The position numbers were made by a program, and so were the translations under genes. Positions 33,250 through 42,460 of a stretch of DNA of 64,000 nt are shown one piece after another. The stretch comes from Bradyrhizobium canariense. GTDB lineage: Bacteria; Pseudomonadota; Alphaproteobacteria; Rhizobiales; Xanthobacteraceae. The notes under the pieces were generated by a model. That model made no database searches. It was given only the letters and a program-made list of their open reading frames with translations, and was not told where the DNA came from. Within the stretch, counting starts at the first letter, position 1. Each line of letters begins with the position of its first letter. The DNA lies in contig NZ_VSST01000034.1 of NCBI RefSeq assembly GCF_019402665.1, forward strand, positions 124,001 through 188,000, in the 5' to 3' direction.

Positions 33250-34599
33250 ATGTCGAAACGCCATGCGATGATCATTGCCGTCGGCATGCTTGCGAGCGCC
33301 TCCGCGCTTGCGCAGACCGAGACCATTGGGCAGGCCGGGCCTAAGCCGGCGACTACGGCTGGCACCGTGCCGGCCGCCGCCAATCCGGCCCACGCAGCCG
33401 CCCCGAAAACCGCCGCGCCGGCATCCGCTTCGACGGCAGAAAGCCGCTCGGCCGCGGCGCTCGCGCTGACGCATGAGCCGACCTATGACGAAGGATCCGC
33501 CCAGCGCATCAAGGATGCGGCACTGAGCTATTCCGATCTGGCCGTGCGCGGCGGCTGGCCGGCCATCCCGGCAGACGCCAAATTCGCGCCCGGCGCCCAG
33601 GGCGCCAATGACGATCTCCTGCGCAAGCGGCTGATCGTCTCCGGCGATCTTGCCGCCGACAGGGCGAGCGGCGCCTTCGACCAGGATCTCGCCGACGCCG
33701 TGAAACGCTTCCAGGCCCGCCACGGCCTTGCACCGACCGGAACGATGACACCACGCACGATCGCGGCGATGAACGTGCCGGTGCAGACGCGCATCCGGCA
33801 GCTGGAGGCTTCGCTGCAGCGGCTCGAGAACATGAATTTCGGCTTCGGCCAGCGCTATGTCGTGGTCAACATCCCCGCCGCCTTCGCCGAAGCCATCGAG
33901 AACGACGTCGTGGTGAGGCGCTATCGCGTGATCGTCGGCAAGACCGAAAAGCCCTCGCCGACGCTGACGGCCCAGATCAGCAGCGTCGTCCTCAATCCGA
34001 CCTGGACGGTGCCTTCCTCGATCGCCAAGACCGAGATCTCCGCGCATATGCGCAAGGATCCTACCTATCTGTCGCGCATGCACATGGAGGTGCTCGACGC
34101 CCACGACAATCCGATCGATCCGAATTCGGTTGACTGGTCGGGCACGCATACGCCGAATTTCACCGTGCGCCAGCACAACGGCACGTTCAACGCGCTCGGC
34201 GCGGTCAAGATCGACATGCCGAATTCCTATTCGGTCTACATGCACGACACCAACCAGCGCAATCTGTTCAGCGATGATTACCGCTTCGATTCCCATGGCT
34301 GCTCGCGCGTCGACAATGTGCGCGATCTCGCCGCGTGGCTGTTGAAGGACCAGCCGAAATGGAGCCGCGCCGCAATCGACGCGGAAATCGCCAGCGGCCA
34401 GCATCTCGACGTCGCCATGGTGAAGAAAGTGCCGGTGGCCTGGATCTATCTCACGGCGTGGATGACCAAGGACCAGACCGTCCAGTTCCGCAACGACGTC
34501 TATAGCCAGGACGAGCAGCTGCTGGAGGCGACCGCCGAAGAGGCGGCCTTCTTCAGCAATGCCGGCAGCCATCCGCTGACCGCGCATATGACGAGATAG
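33250..34599 (+). CDS. L,D-transpeptidase with peptidoglycan-binding domain
   Basis: A protein of about 449 residues exported by a signal peptide (MSKRHAMIIAVGMLASASAL, then AQ). A low-complexity Ala/Pro linker follows. A PG_binding_1 domain (ASGAFDQDLADAVKRFQARHGLAPTG) lies near residues 140-185, and the YkuD catalytic domain starts around residue 200 (MNFGFGQRYVVVNIPA) with the active-site motif SHGCSRVDNVRDLA. It belongs to the YcbB-like group that makes 3-3 peptidoglycan cross-links or attaches proteins to peptidoglycan. The start is one of three clustered in-frame ATGs (33232, 33241, 33250); spacing from GGGGA favours 33250. Confidence 0.85.
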   Translation: MSKRHAMIIAVGMLASASALAQTETIGQAGPKPATTAGTVPAAANPAHAAAPKTAAPASASTAESRSAAALALTHEPTYDEGSAQRIKDAALSYSDLAVRGGWPAIPADAKFAPGAQGANDDLLRKRLIVSGDLAADRASGAFDQDLADAVKRFQARHGLAPTGTMTPRTIAAMNVPVQTRIRQLEASLQRLENMNFGFGQRYVVVNIPAAFAEAIENDVVVRRYRVIVGKTEKPSPTLTAQISSVVLNPTWTVPSSIAKTEISAHMRKDPTYLSRMHMEVLDAHDNPIDPNSVDWSGTHTPNFTVRQHNGTFNALGAVKIDMPNSYSVYMHDTNQRNLFSDDYRFDSHGCSRVDNVRDLAAWLLKDQPKWSRAAIDAEIASGQHLDVAMVKKVPVAWIYLTAWMTKDQTVQFRNDVYSQDEQLLEATAEEAAFFSNAGSHPLTAHMTR

Positions 34600-34710
34600 A
34601 TCGCGCCATGCAATCGCGGCACAGGCGGCTGCAAAGCCACCTCCGTTGCCGCGGTTGACCCTGGCCTCGCCCCGGCCGAACATTGCGCTTCGCCAACGAA
34701 AGCGAGCGCG

Positions 34711-35532
34711 ATGTCCGACATGTCCAGCACGACCGAAATTCCTTACGCCGACGGCAAGATCCTCAAGCACATAGCCGGTGGCGTCGGCGCGATCACCTTC
34801 AACAATCCCGACAAGCGCAATGCGATGTCGCTGGAGATGTGGGAGGGATTTGGCGAGGCGCTGACAGCCTTACGCGATGACGCTGCCGTGCGCGTCGTGA
34901 TCCTGCGCGGCGGCGGCGGCAAGGCGTTCGTGTCGGGCGCCGACATCAGCCAGTTCGAGAAGGCACGCCATAACGCCGCCGCTTCCGAGGAATATGGCAA
35001 ACGCAGCGCCGCCCAGCGCGCGCTGCTCGCCGATTATCCCAAGCCGACCATTGCCTGCATCCAGGGCTTTTGTCTCGGCGGCGGCATGCAAGTGGCGATG
35101 CTCGCGGACATCCGCATTGCCTCCCATGGCAGCCAGTTCGGCATTCCCGCGGCGAAGCTCGGCATCGTCTATGGCTATGACGGCTTGAAGCACCTGGTGT
35201 CGCTGGTTGGCCCGTCCTGGGCCCGGCTCCTGATGTATACGGGCATGCGCATCGATGCGTCGGAAGCGCTGCGCATCGGGTTGGTCGAGCGCGTGGTTCC
35301 GGAGGATCAGCTCTGGGGCGAGACCATGGCCATCGCCGAGACGATCTCGCAAAATGCGCCGCTCGCGATCAAGGCTGCCAAGCTCACCATCGCGCAAGTG
35401 TTGAAGGACGAAAGCGGGCGCGACATGGACGCGATCAAGGCGGCCGGCACGGCCTGCATGGACAGCGCGGATTTTCGCGAGGGCCGGCAGGCCTTCATGG
35501 AGAAGCGCAAGCCGCAGTTCCAGGGACGGTGA
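34711..35532 (+). CDS. Enoyl-CoA hydratase/isomerase family protein
   Basis: A 273-residue crotonase. The oxyanion-hole segments GKAFVSGADISQF and QGFCLGGGMQVAMLADIRIA are present. The second position that carries the catalytic glutamate in hydratases reads KLGIVYGYDGLKHLVSLVG, with Tyr/Asp instead of Glu, so hydratase activity is doubtful and an isomerase, hydrolase or other crotonase reaction is possible. A second in-frame ATG lies at 34720. The gene stands alone, with 111 bp to the transpeptidase stop. Confidence 0.85.
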   Translation: MSDMSSTTEIPYADGKILKHIAGGVGAITFNNPDKRNAMSLEMWEGFGEALTALRDDAAVRVVILRGGGGKAFVSGADISQFEKARHNAAASEEYGKRSAAQRALLADYPKPTIACIQGFCLGGGMQVAMLADIRIASHGSQFGIPAAKLGIVYGYDGLKHLVSLVGPSWARLLMYTGMRIDASEALRIGLVERVVPEDQLWGETMAIAETISQNAPLAIKAAKLTIAQVLKDESGRDMDAIKAAGTACMDSADFREGRQAFMEKRKPQFQGR

Positions 35533-35720
35533 TTCCGTCGTCAGCGAGCAAAATGAAAACAATCCAGAGTGCCTCTGCCTCTTCGTCGCTTGGCTCTTCG
35601 CGATGACGGCCGCCAACGTGAACATGCATTCACGAAGATTAAATTCCCACGCCGCTGCAACACCATAGCAACCAGCTGATTTGCTGGAAGTTCTCTCGCC
35701 ATCAAACGAGGGAGATTGCG

Positions 35721-36002
35721 ATGAAACTCAAATTTGCTGTTGTTGGTCTGGCTGCCCTGGGCGGCGCAACGCTCGCATCAGGACAGGCGCTCGCAGCGAT
35801 GCCGAACGGCATTCCGCAGGCCGACCGTATCGCGAGCGGCCCGGCAGCCGACGTCGATCAGGTGCGCTGGGTCTGCAACCCCTGGGGTCGCTGCTTCTGG
35901 CGTCCGAACTATTATGGCGCCTACGGCTTTTACGGCGGCCCGCGACGCTTCTACGGCGGCCGTCCGTGGGGCTGGGGCCATCGCCACTGGCGTCGCTGGT
36001 GA
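35721..36002 (+). CDS. Small secreted Gly/Tyr/Trp-rich protein (GCG_CRPN-like)
   Basis: A 93-residue protein with a Sec signal (MKLKFAVVGLAALGGATLAS, cleavage near GQALAA). The mature part has a WVCNPWGRCFWRPN segment that matches the style of GCG_CRPN proteins of Rhizobiales, then a low-complexity tail rich in Gly, Tyr, Arg and Trp (YYGAYGFYGGPRRFYGG and so on). The family is abundant in Bradyrhizobium with no known function. GGGAGATTGCG precedes the ATG. Confidence 0.8.
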   Translation: MKLKFAVVGLAALGGATLASGQALAAMPNGIPQADRIASGPAADVDQVRWVCNPWGRCFWRPNYYGAYGFYGGPRRFYGGRPWGWGHRHWRRW

Positions 36003-36030
36003 ACTGCAAGGGGCCGCGAGGCCTCTCTTC

Positions 36031-37110
36031 CTACAAAGCCGCGAGCACCGCCTTCGTGATGTCGGCGGTGCCGTTGCTGCCGCCGAATTCCATCGGCTTC
36101 AGGCCGCCGGCATAGACCTTGTCCACGGCGCGCTCAATTTGTTCGCCGGCCTCAGCCGCGCCCTCGACGCCGTGCTTGTCGGCGAGCCAGTCCAGCATCA
36201 TCGCGGCCGACAGGATCATCCCGGTGGGATTGGCCTTGCCCTGCCCCATGATGTCGGGCGCGGTGCCGTGGCACGGCTGGAACACGGCGTATTTGTCGCC
36301 GATGTCTGCCGACGGCGCCATGCCGAGGCCGCCGATCAGGCTCGCGGTGATGTCGGAGACGATGTCGCCGAACATGTTCTCCATCACCATCACGTCGAAA
36401 TCCCAGGGACGCTTCACCAGCATCGCCGAGCAGGCATCGACATAGAGCCGGTCGGTCTTCACCTCCGGATGACGCTTGGCGATGTCGTCGAAGATGCCGC
36501 GGAAGAACGCAAAGGCCTTGAACACGTTCGCCTTGTCGACGCAGGCGAGCGCGCCGGGCTTGCCGCGCGCCTTGCGCCGTTCGGCGAGGCGAAACGAGAA
36601 CTCGAACAGGCGCTCGGACGTCTTGCGCGTGATCACCATGGTCTCGCGCGCCTCCTCATGGGTGACGACGCCCTTGCCCATCGAGGCGAACAGGCCTTCG
36701 GTAGACTCCCTGATCACGACGAGATCGATGCCGCGCTGGTCGGCGCCGACGATCGGGCTCGGTACGCCCGGAATGAGCCGCGCCGGGCGCACACCGGCAT
36801 AGAGATCGAAGATGAAGCGCAGCTCGATCTGCGGCGCGATCTCGGTGTTGTCAGGGTAGCGCACCGACGGCAGACCGCAGGCGCCGAGCAGGATCGCGTC
36901 CGCATCCTCGCACAGCTTGATGGTGGTATCGGGCATCGACTTGCCGGTGGCGAGATAATGATTGGCGCCCGCCGGCGCCTCGGTGAAGCGGAAGCTCAGG
37001 CCGGATTTCGTCTCGATCTTGCGCAGGACTTCGATGGCCGGCGCCATGACTTCGGGACCGATGCCGTCACCGGCGAGCACGGCAATGTGGAAGGCGTTAT
37101 TTGCGGACAT
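36031..37110 (-). CDS. Isocitrate/isopropylmalate dehydrogenase family protein
   Basis: A 359-residue beta-decarboxylating dehydrogenase. The N-terminus has AVLAGDGIGPEVMAPAIEVL; the substrate-binding arginines lie in ELRFIFDLYAGVRPARLIPG; the catalytic Tyr position and Lys occur in the ITRKTSERLFEFSF and CVDKANVFK segments; and metal-binding aspartates lie in MVMENMFGDIVSDITASLIG. FQPCHGTAPDIMGQGKANP gives the NAD-site loop. It resembles tartrate/3-isopropylmalate-type dehydrogenases rather than LeuB of the leucine operon, since leuCD are not nearby. The substrate is uncertain. Confidence 0.87.
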   Translation of the reverse strand: MSANNAFHIAVLAGDGIGPEVMAPAIEVLRKIETKSGLSFRFTEAPAGANHYLATGKSMPDTTIKLCEDADAILLGACGLPSVRYPDNTEIAPQIELRFIFDLYAGVRPARLIPGVPSPIVGADQRGIDLVVIRESTEGLFASMGKGVVTHEEARETMVITRKTSERLFEFSFRLAERRKARGKPGALACVDKANVFKAFAFFRGIFDDIAKRHPEVKTDRLYVDACSAMLVKRPWDFDVMVMENMFGDIVSDITASLIGGLGMAPSADIGDKYAVFQPCHGTAPDIMGQGKANPTGMILSAAMMLDWLADKHGVEGAAEAGEQIERAVDKVYAGGLKPMEFGGSNGTADITKAVLAAL

Positions 37111-37140
37111 GGGGCTTCCGAATGAAGGAGAGAGAGACTC

Positions 37141-37224
37141 GTCATTGCGAGGAGCTCTTGCGACGAAGCAATCCAGACTGTTCCGCGGAGGGATTCTGGA
37201 CTGCTTCGCTGCGCTCGCAATGAC
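37141..37224. repeat. Palindromic intergenic repeat, type B (copy 1)
   Basis: The element starts GTCATTGCGAG and ends CTCGCAATGAC, with internal CGAAGCAATCCAGACTG and a partly complementary GGATTCTGGACTGCTTCG, so it folds into one long imperfect stem. The same family recurs at 41304-41391 in the opposite orientation. Confidence 0.8.
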
Positions 37225-37240
37225 GGAGGATAGACCGAGG

Positions 37241-38308
37241 CTACGGCGTCAGCACCGTGCGGCCAACCACCGCGCCCTGCTGCAGCTGCACCAGCGCGTC
37301 GTTGGCCTTGGCGAGCGGCTGCCGCGTCACGGGGATCGGCGCTATGTTCTTCGCTCGCACGAGGTCGAGCAACTCCTGCGTCTCGCGCAAATTGCCGACA
37401 TAGCTGCCCTGGATCGTCACCGCCTTGATCGGAATCAGCGGCAGCGCCCAGGTCGCGCCGCCGCCGAACAGGCCGACGAGCACGAGCTTGCCGCCCTTCG
37501 TCAGGCAGTCGAAGCCGAGTTGGGTGGTGGCGGCGTTGCCGACGAGATCGAGCACGGCGCGGATGGGACCACCGGCTTTCTTGGCAAGCTGCTCCAGCGC
37601 GTCGGGCGTCTTGGGATCGACGGTCGCGAGCGCGCCGGCTTGCTCCGCGGCTTCGCGCTTCTTCGCGTCGATGTCGACCATGATCGCGCCCTTGCCGCCC
37701 ATCGCCTTCAGCAGCGACAGTGCCATCAGGCCAAGTCCGCCGGCACCGAACATCACGATCGGCGTGTCGAAGTGCTGCTCGAGCTTCTTCAGCGCGCTAT
37801 AGGTCGTGACGCCCGAGCAGGCGTAGGGTGCGGCCGACGCGGGATCGAGGCCTCTCAGATTGAGCAAATAGCGCGGATGCGGCACCAGCATGTGGTCGGA
37901 ATAGCCACCGTCGCAGTAGACGCCGAGCGAGCGCGGCGTCAGGCACATGTTCTCATCGCCGGCGAGACAGGTCGCGCATTTGCCGCAACCGATCCAGGGA
38001 TAGACCAGCCCGACATCGCCGATCTTCACGTCGCCCTGGTCCGACGACTTCACGTTCGGGCCGAAGGCGAGGACCTCGCCGACCGTCTCGTGCCCCATGG
38101 TCAGCGGCAAATTGATGCCGCGGTCCTTCAGCGAGAGCGGCTTGCGGCCGTGGCCGAGATCGTAGCCGCCTTCCCAGATGTGAAGGTCGCTATGGCAGAC
38201 GCCGGCGGCCTTTACCTTGATCAGCACCTGCGTGCCGGACGGCTGCGGCGTCGCCTCGTCGAACTCCTGCAGCGGCGCCTTGAAGTCGGCGACCTTGAAA
38301 CTTTTCAT
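37241..38308 (-). CDS. Zinc-dependent alcohol dehydrogenase
   Basis: A 355-residue MDR enzyme. Catalytic zinc ligands are Cys in AAGVCHSDLHIWEGG and His in MGHETVGEV; the structural zinc cysteines are in YPWIGCGKCATCLAGDENMC; the Rossmann motif is VMFGAGGLGLMALSLLKAMG. This matches NAD(P)-dependent alcohol dehydrogenases of the AdhP type. The ATG at 38308 has GGGAGGA upstream; the frame to 38371 is not conserved. The substrate is probably a primary or benzyl alcohol but is not determined. Confidence 0.9.
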   Translation of the reverse strand: MKSFKVADFKAPLQEFDEATPQPSGTQVLIKVKAAGVCHSDLHIWEGGYDLGHGRKPLSLKDRGINLPLTMGHETVGEVLAFGPNVKSSDQGDVKIGDVGLVYPWIGCGKCATCLAGDENMCLTPRSLGVYCDGGYSDHMLVPHPRYLLNLRGLDPASAAPYACSGVTTYSALKKLEQHFDTPIVMFGAGGLGLMALSLLKAMGGKGAIMVDIDAKKREAAEQAGALATVDPKTPDALEQLAKKAGGPIRAVLDLVGNAATTQLGFDCLTKGGKLVLVGLFGGGATWALPLIPIKAVTIQGSYVGNLRETQELLDLVRAKNIAPIPVTRQPLAKANDALVQLQQGAVVGRTVLTP

Positions 38309-38479
38309 CGGTGTCCTCCCGGATACTTTTCTTGTCGCCGCCACCATGGCATGGGCGACAGGACGAGACAAACTCGGACCTGTCTAGTTGAGGCTGACGG
38401 ATGATGGCAAGCCGGCCACGCGCAAAGCCGGATTGCTTGCTGCAGGATGCTGCCTGTCAGACTGCCGTCAGCCTTATCG

Positions 38480-39676
38480 TCAGCCTTGCACGGCTGTTTT
38501 GCCCGACGGAATTGGTCCACCGTCGGTGAGCCCGATCTCCGCGCGCAGTCCGTCCGTGTGCTCGCCAAGAACGGCCATCGTCTTGCCCGGTGTCGTATCG
38601 GCACCGGTCATCCGGAACGGCAGATTGAGGACCTGGAACGAACCGCCTTCATCCTCAACAGACGAGAGCGCCTCACGGTGCGCGAGCTGCGGATCGGCCA
38701 GTGCTTCGGACACAGTGCGGTAGGCCGAGGCCGGCACGCCGGCCGCACCTAGCGCGACAAGACAGACATCGGTCGAGAGCTGCCGCGACCAGGCCTCGAC
38801 ACCGTCCATCAAGTCGGCCCAATGATCGCGGCGCGCCGCGTAGGCGGCGAAGCGCGGATCGGAAATCCAGTCGGGGCGGCCGATCACGCCCATCAGTCCC
38901 TGAAACGTCTTCTCGCTCGCGACCGTGATCATGACATAGCCATTGGCCGTCTCGGTCGGCCCGAACATCGGGCGCGGCGGCGGCTTCACCGCGAATTGCG
39001 AACTCTGCAACTCCGTCAGCGTCAGCGTCAGCATCGATTCCAGCATGGAAACGTCGATGTGCTGGCCGAGCCCAGTCAAGGTGCGCTGGTAGAGCGCCGA
39101 CGCGATCGCGCCAAACCCGTAGGTGCCGGTGACGACGTCGGCATGGTAGATGCCGCAATAATCCGGGCGGCTGCGGCCGGGCTGGTAGGCGAGATGCGCC
39201 ATGTCGTAACCGGAGGCTGCATGGATCACCGGCGCATAGGCCGGCAGCTCGGCCGACGGGCCGCTCTGGCCGTAGCCGGAGATCGAGCAGTAGATCAGCT
39301 TCGGATTGACGGTGCGTATTCTGTCATAGTCGAGCCGCAGCCGATGCATTACGCCGGGGCGAAAGTTCTCGACCAGGATGTCAGCAGTCGCGGCCAGCCG
39401 GCGGACCGCCTCCTTGCCGTCCTCGGACTTGAGGTCGAGCACGACGCTCTTCTTGCCGACATTGAGCTGGCCGAACACGGTGCTGCAGCCCTTGCGCAGC
39501 GGCGGCCGGGTCCGCATCGTCTCGCCGCCGTCGGTCTCGATCTTGATGACCTCGGCGCCCATGTCGGCGAGCATCCGCGCACAATGGGGACCGGCGATGG
39601 TGGTCGAAAAATCCAGGACACGGAGGCCGGCGAAGGCCTTTGTCGTGGTCCCCTCATGCTTATCTGATAGCTGCAT
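38480..39676 (-). CDS. CaiB/BaiF family CoA-transferase (class III)
   Basis: A 398-residue class III CoA-transferase. It begins the domain with FAGLRVLDFSTTIAGPHCAR and has ADMGAEVIKIETDGGETMRT, LNVGKKSVVLDLKSEDGK, VENFRPGVMHRLRLDYDRI and the catalytic-aspartate region GIYHADVVTGTYGFGAIAS. It moves CoA between a CoA thioester and a free acid. The start at 39676 is preferred over the frame start at 39835 because homology begins there and it leaves a normal 194-bp divergent promoter region before the GlgA-like gene. Confidence 0.88.
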   Translation of the reverse strand: MQLSDKHEGTTTKAFAGLRVLDFSTTIAGPHCARMLADMGAEVIKIETDGGETMRTRPPLRKGCSTVFGQLNVGKKSVVLDLKSEDGKEAVRRLAATADILVENFRPGVMHRLRLDYDRIRTVNPKLIYCSISGYGQSGPSAELPAYAPVIHAASGYDMAHLAYQPGRSRPDYCGIYHADVVTGTYGFGAIASALYQRTLTGLGQHIDVSMLESMLTLTLTELQSSQFAVKPPPRPMFGPTETANGYVMITVASEKTFQGLMGVIGRPDWISDPRFAAYAARRDHWADLMDGVEAWSRQLSTDVCLVALGAAGVPASAYRTVSEALADPQLAHREALSSVEDEGGSFQVLNLPFRMTGADTTPGKTMAVLGEHTDGLRAEIGLTDGGPIPSGKTAVQG

Positions 39677-39870
39677 GCCTGCTTGCGTCCTTGAGTCACT
39701 TAGGAACTTATCGAAGTTCTCTGTTGTTGGTGCGCCGACCCTAGAGGGCGGCGGCTGAGTAGGAAAGTCTTTACCGAACAGACACGTCTCGCGGGCGGCT
39801 TTGGGAATTCCGGGCAACTGGACCCGTTCTTGCATAGCAGCAATCGGGCTCCGGCAGAGGGCAGCAGTTC

Positions 39871-41286
39871 TTGAGGGTCTTGTTCGTTACGACAGAAATG
39901 GACGACTTTGTCCGCGTCGGCGGACTTGGAGCCGTTTCCGCTGCACTCCCCCGAGCCCTCCGTCCTTTCGCCGACATCCGGGTCATGTTGCCTGGCTATC
40001 GCGACATCATCGAACAACTCACGCATATTCAGATCGTTGGCCGCTGTCCGGCGTTCGCGGAGATGCCGGCCTGCTCGCTCGGCCGCGCCGCGACCAAGGA
40101 CGGTCTGCCGGTCTATGTGTTGTTGTGTTCGCAACTCTACGACCGGCCCGGCAACCCCTATGGCGACGAGTCCGGGCGCGACTGGCCCGACAACGACATC
40201 CGTTTCGCTCGCTTTGCCTCGGCCGCCGCTGAGCTCGCGATGGGCACGCTGGACAAGGATTGGGCAGCAGACCTGATCCATGCCAATGACTGGCAGGCTT
40301 CGCTCGTGCCGGCCTACCTCGCCTGGCGCGGCTCCAAGCTGCCGTCGATCCTGACCATTCATAACCTCGCCTATCAGGGCCTCTTCCCGAAGGACTCGCT
40401 GCGGCGGATCGGCGCACCGGAGAGCTCCTTCCATATCGACGGCGTCGAATTCTACGACCAGCTCTCCTTCCTCAAGGCCGGGCTGGTCTACGCCTCGCAT
40501 CTCACGACAGTCAGCGGCACCTATGCGCGGGAGATCACCACGGATGAATTCGGCTGCGGTCTCGAAGGCCTGCTTCGAGTCCGCTCCGACGCGGCCGAGC
40601 TCACCGGCATCCTCAACGGCATCGACGAGAGCTGGGACCCGCGTTCCTGCGCCCAGCTTGCTCAGCAGTTCGGCGCCGGCGACTGGATCGGCAAGAAGGC
40701 CAATGCGGACTATGTGCGCAAGCAGTTCGGGCTTGCGGTGTCGCGCGGCCCGATGTTCGGCATCGTCGCCCGGCTGGTGCACCAGAAGGGCATCGACCTC
40801 GTGCTGGCGGCGGCCGACGAGATCGTCGATGCCGGCGGGCAGATCGTGGTCACCGGCTCCGGCGAGCCGGCGCTCGAGCAGGCGCTGATCGACGCGCATC
40901 GCCGGCGGCCTGACGCGATCGGGGTCGTGATCGGCTTCAACGAGGCCCAGGCGCGCCGCATCTTCGCCGGCAGCGATTTCACATTGATGCCGTCACGCTT
41001 CGAGCCCTGCGGGCTCAGCCAGATGTACGCCCAGCGCTTCGGCTCGCTGCCGATCGGCCACCAGACCGGCGGCCTCGCCGAGACCATTACCGACGGCGAA
41101 ACCGGCTTCCTGTTCTCAAAACCTTCGCATGAATCCTTCCTCGGCGGCGTCCGCCGTGCGTTCTCCGCCTTCGTGGCACAGGACCAGCTCGACACCATGC
41201 GGCGCAGTGCGATGGGACGGTCGTTCTCCTGGAGCATCCCGGCCGGCAGCTACAACGCGCTGTACCGGAAGCTGGCGGCGGTGTGA
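39871..41286 (+). CDS. glgA: Glycogen synthase-like glycosyltransferase (GlgA, GT5)
   Basis: A 471-residue GT-B enzyme of family GT5, which adds glucose from ADP-glucose to alpha-1,4-glucan. Seen are LIHANDWQASLVPAYL, ILTIHNLAYQGLF, FLKAGLVYASHLTTVSGTYA, FGIVARLVHQKGIDLVL and MPSRFEPCGLSQMYAQRFG. The canonical KTGGL loop, whose Lys15 contacts ADP-glucose, reads VRVGGLG here, with Arg at position 15. It may therefore be a paralogue with altered donor use. The start is TTG at 39871. No glgB, glgC or glgP is adjacent; a debranching-like gene fragment lies at the far right. Confidence 0.85.
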   Translation: MRVLFVTTEMDDFVRVGGLGAVSAALPRALRPFADIRVMLPGYRDIIEQLTHIQIVGRCPAFAEMPACSLGRAATKDGLPVYVLLCSQLYDRPGNPYGDESGRDWPDNDIRFARFASAAAELAMGTLDKDWAADLIHANDWQASLVPAYLAWRGSKLPSILTIHNLAYQGLFPKDSLRRIGAPESSFHIDGVEFYDQLSFLKAGLVYASHLTTVSGTYAREITTDEFGCGLEGLLRVRSDAAELTGILNGIDESWDPRSCAQLAQQFGAGDWIGKKANADYVRKQFGLAVSRGPMFGIVARLVHQKGIDLVLAAADEIVDAGGQIVVTGSGEPALEQALIDAHRRRPDAIGVVIGFNEAQARRIFAGSDFTLMPSRFEPCGLSQMYAQRFGSLPIGHQTGGLAETITDGETGFLFSKPSHESFLGGVRRAFSAFVAQDQLDTMRRSAMGRSFSWSIPAGSYNALYRKLAAV

Positions 41287-41303
41287 GGCCTGCGCGTTTC
41301 CTC

Positions 41304-41391
41304 GTCCTTGCGAGCGTAGCGAAGCAATCCGGACTGTTTCCGTGGCAGCAGCCTGGATTGCTTCGTCGCAAGGGCTCCTCGCAATGACGGT
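41304..41391. repeat. Palindromic intergenic repeat, type B (copy 2)
   Basis: This is an inverted copy of the element at 37141-37224. It reads CGTCCTTGCGAGCG, CGAAGCAATCCGGACTG, then CTGGATTGCTTCGTCGCAAG and CTCGCAATGACG. It lies between the convergent GlgA-like and DUF2236 genes, where a long stem could serve as a bidirectional terminator. Confidence 0.8.
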
Positions 41392-41415
41392 GGTTTGTGG
41401 CAACGGCGGAGGACT

Positions 41416-42372
41416 TCACCCCTTCCCGCGCTGATCCATCTGCGACCGTCCGATCCAGGCACGGTTAAGGCACCGCGTCATCCAGTCCGGCTGCGGCTCG
41501 CCGCGCAGCCTCGCCTGCGCTTCCTGGTAGGGACCGACATAGCGCAAGCGATCCGGCAACTTCGGGTAGACGCGTCGGATCCATCGGAGCGCATTTTCGG
41601 CTGCCCTCTTATCGCGCTCATCAAGCTCGAACCCAAACTCCACACGCAGGCGTTCCGGCAGCAGGCTTGCCGTGAGTGCGCGATACCAGCGCGGCGGACG
41701 CAACCACGGGCGCGCGCCACCAAAGATCTGCGCGGCGATCTCGCGCGCCGCCGGACTGACAGTCAGCGTATCCGATTGCGTCATTGCCGCGGTGTAGGCC
41801 GCAAAGCCCGACCAGTCCGTGGGCAGATCGTGCGCCGTCAACCCGAACAGGGCACCGAACAACCGACTCTCGGCCCAGTAGCGCTCGCGCTCGTCCGCCG
41901 AGAGCGGCCGCAGAACGAGGTCATGCGCCATCAGCGCGGTCTCGACCAGCGTGGCATGAACCCAGCGCAGCGATGGGACGTCGTTGGCACAGTAGCGCGA
42001 GCCTGCCGCGAACGGACCGACGGTCTCCGGCATCTCGCCGACGATCATGCTGTGGCGCCGGTGCAGTTGCCGCGACGACAACAGCGCGCGGTCAAGCGAG
42101 CCGAACACCATGGCAAAGACGATGTCGAAGGTGCGATGAAATCGTCCGATCGGATCGGCCAAGGTCCGCGAGTGCTCGGCGATGGCGGCGGCGACCCAGG
42201 GATGCGCCAGCTGCAGCAACAGCGCACGACCGGCGCCGAGAAAGATCACGGCCTCGCGGTCGATCTGCCAGGTCATCGTGTCAGGGCCGAACACACCAGC
42301 AACCGGTCCCGCCATATCAGCACGAACCTGATCGAGGGCAGATTCCAGATCTCTCTCAGCGACCAATTGCAA
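41416..42372 (-). CDS. DUF2236/MpaB-family oxygenase-like protein
   Basis: A 318-residue protein of the DUF2236 family, related to latex-clearing protein and fungal MpaB haem oxygenases. The conserved region is AVIFLGAGRALLLQLAHPWVAAAIAEHS, then FHRTFDIVFAMVFGSLD, HRRHSMIVGEMPE and WVHATLVETALMAHDLV, with several His residues suited to haem binding (LAHPW, RRHS, VHATL). The start is TTG at 42372; an ATG at 42315 is an alternative. The function in bacteria is mostly unknown. Confidence 0.8.
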   Translation of the reverse strand: MQLVAERDLESALDQVRADMAGPVAGVFGPDTMTWQIDREAVIFLGAGRALLLQLAHPWVAAAIAEHSRTLADPIGRFHRTFDIVFAMVFGSLDRALLSSRQLHRRHSMIVGEMPETVGPFAAGSRYCANDVPSLRWVHATLVETALMAHDLVLRPLSADERERYWAESRLFGALFGLTAHDLPTDWSGFAAYTAAMTQSDTLTVSPAAREIAAQIFGGARPWLRPPRWYRALTASLLPERLRVEFGFELDERDKRAAENALRWIRRVYPKLPDRLRYVGPYQEAQARLRGEPQPDWMTRCLNRAWIGRSQMDQRGKG

Positions 42373-42460
42373 GGCCTCGCGACGAAGACAGCGGGCGACA
42401 ATAACCCGGACGGCCTTCCCGTGAAATCGTCACTGCGAGAAACAATGACGGGCCAAGCCC

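Noticed and set aside
33130..34770. 546-codon open frame on the minus strand over the L,D-transpeptidase gene
   Set aside because: It is a shadow frame of a gene with an intact SHGC active site and signal peptide.
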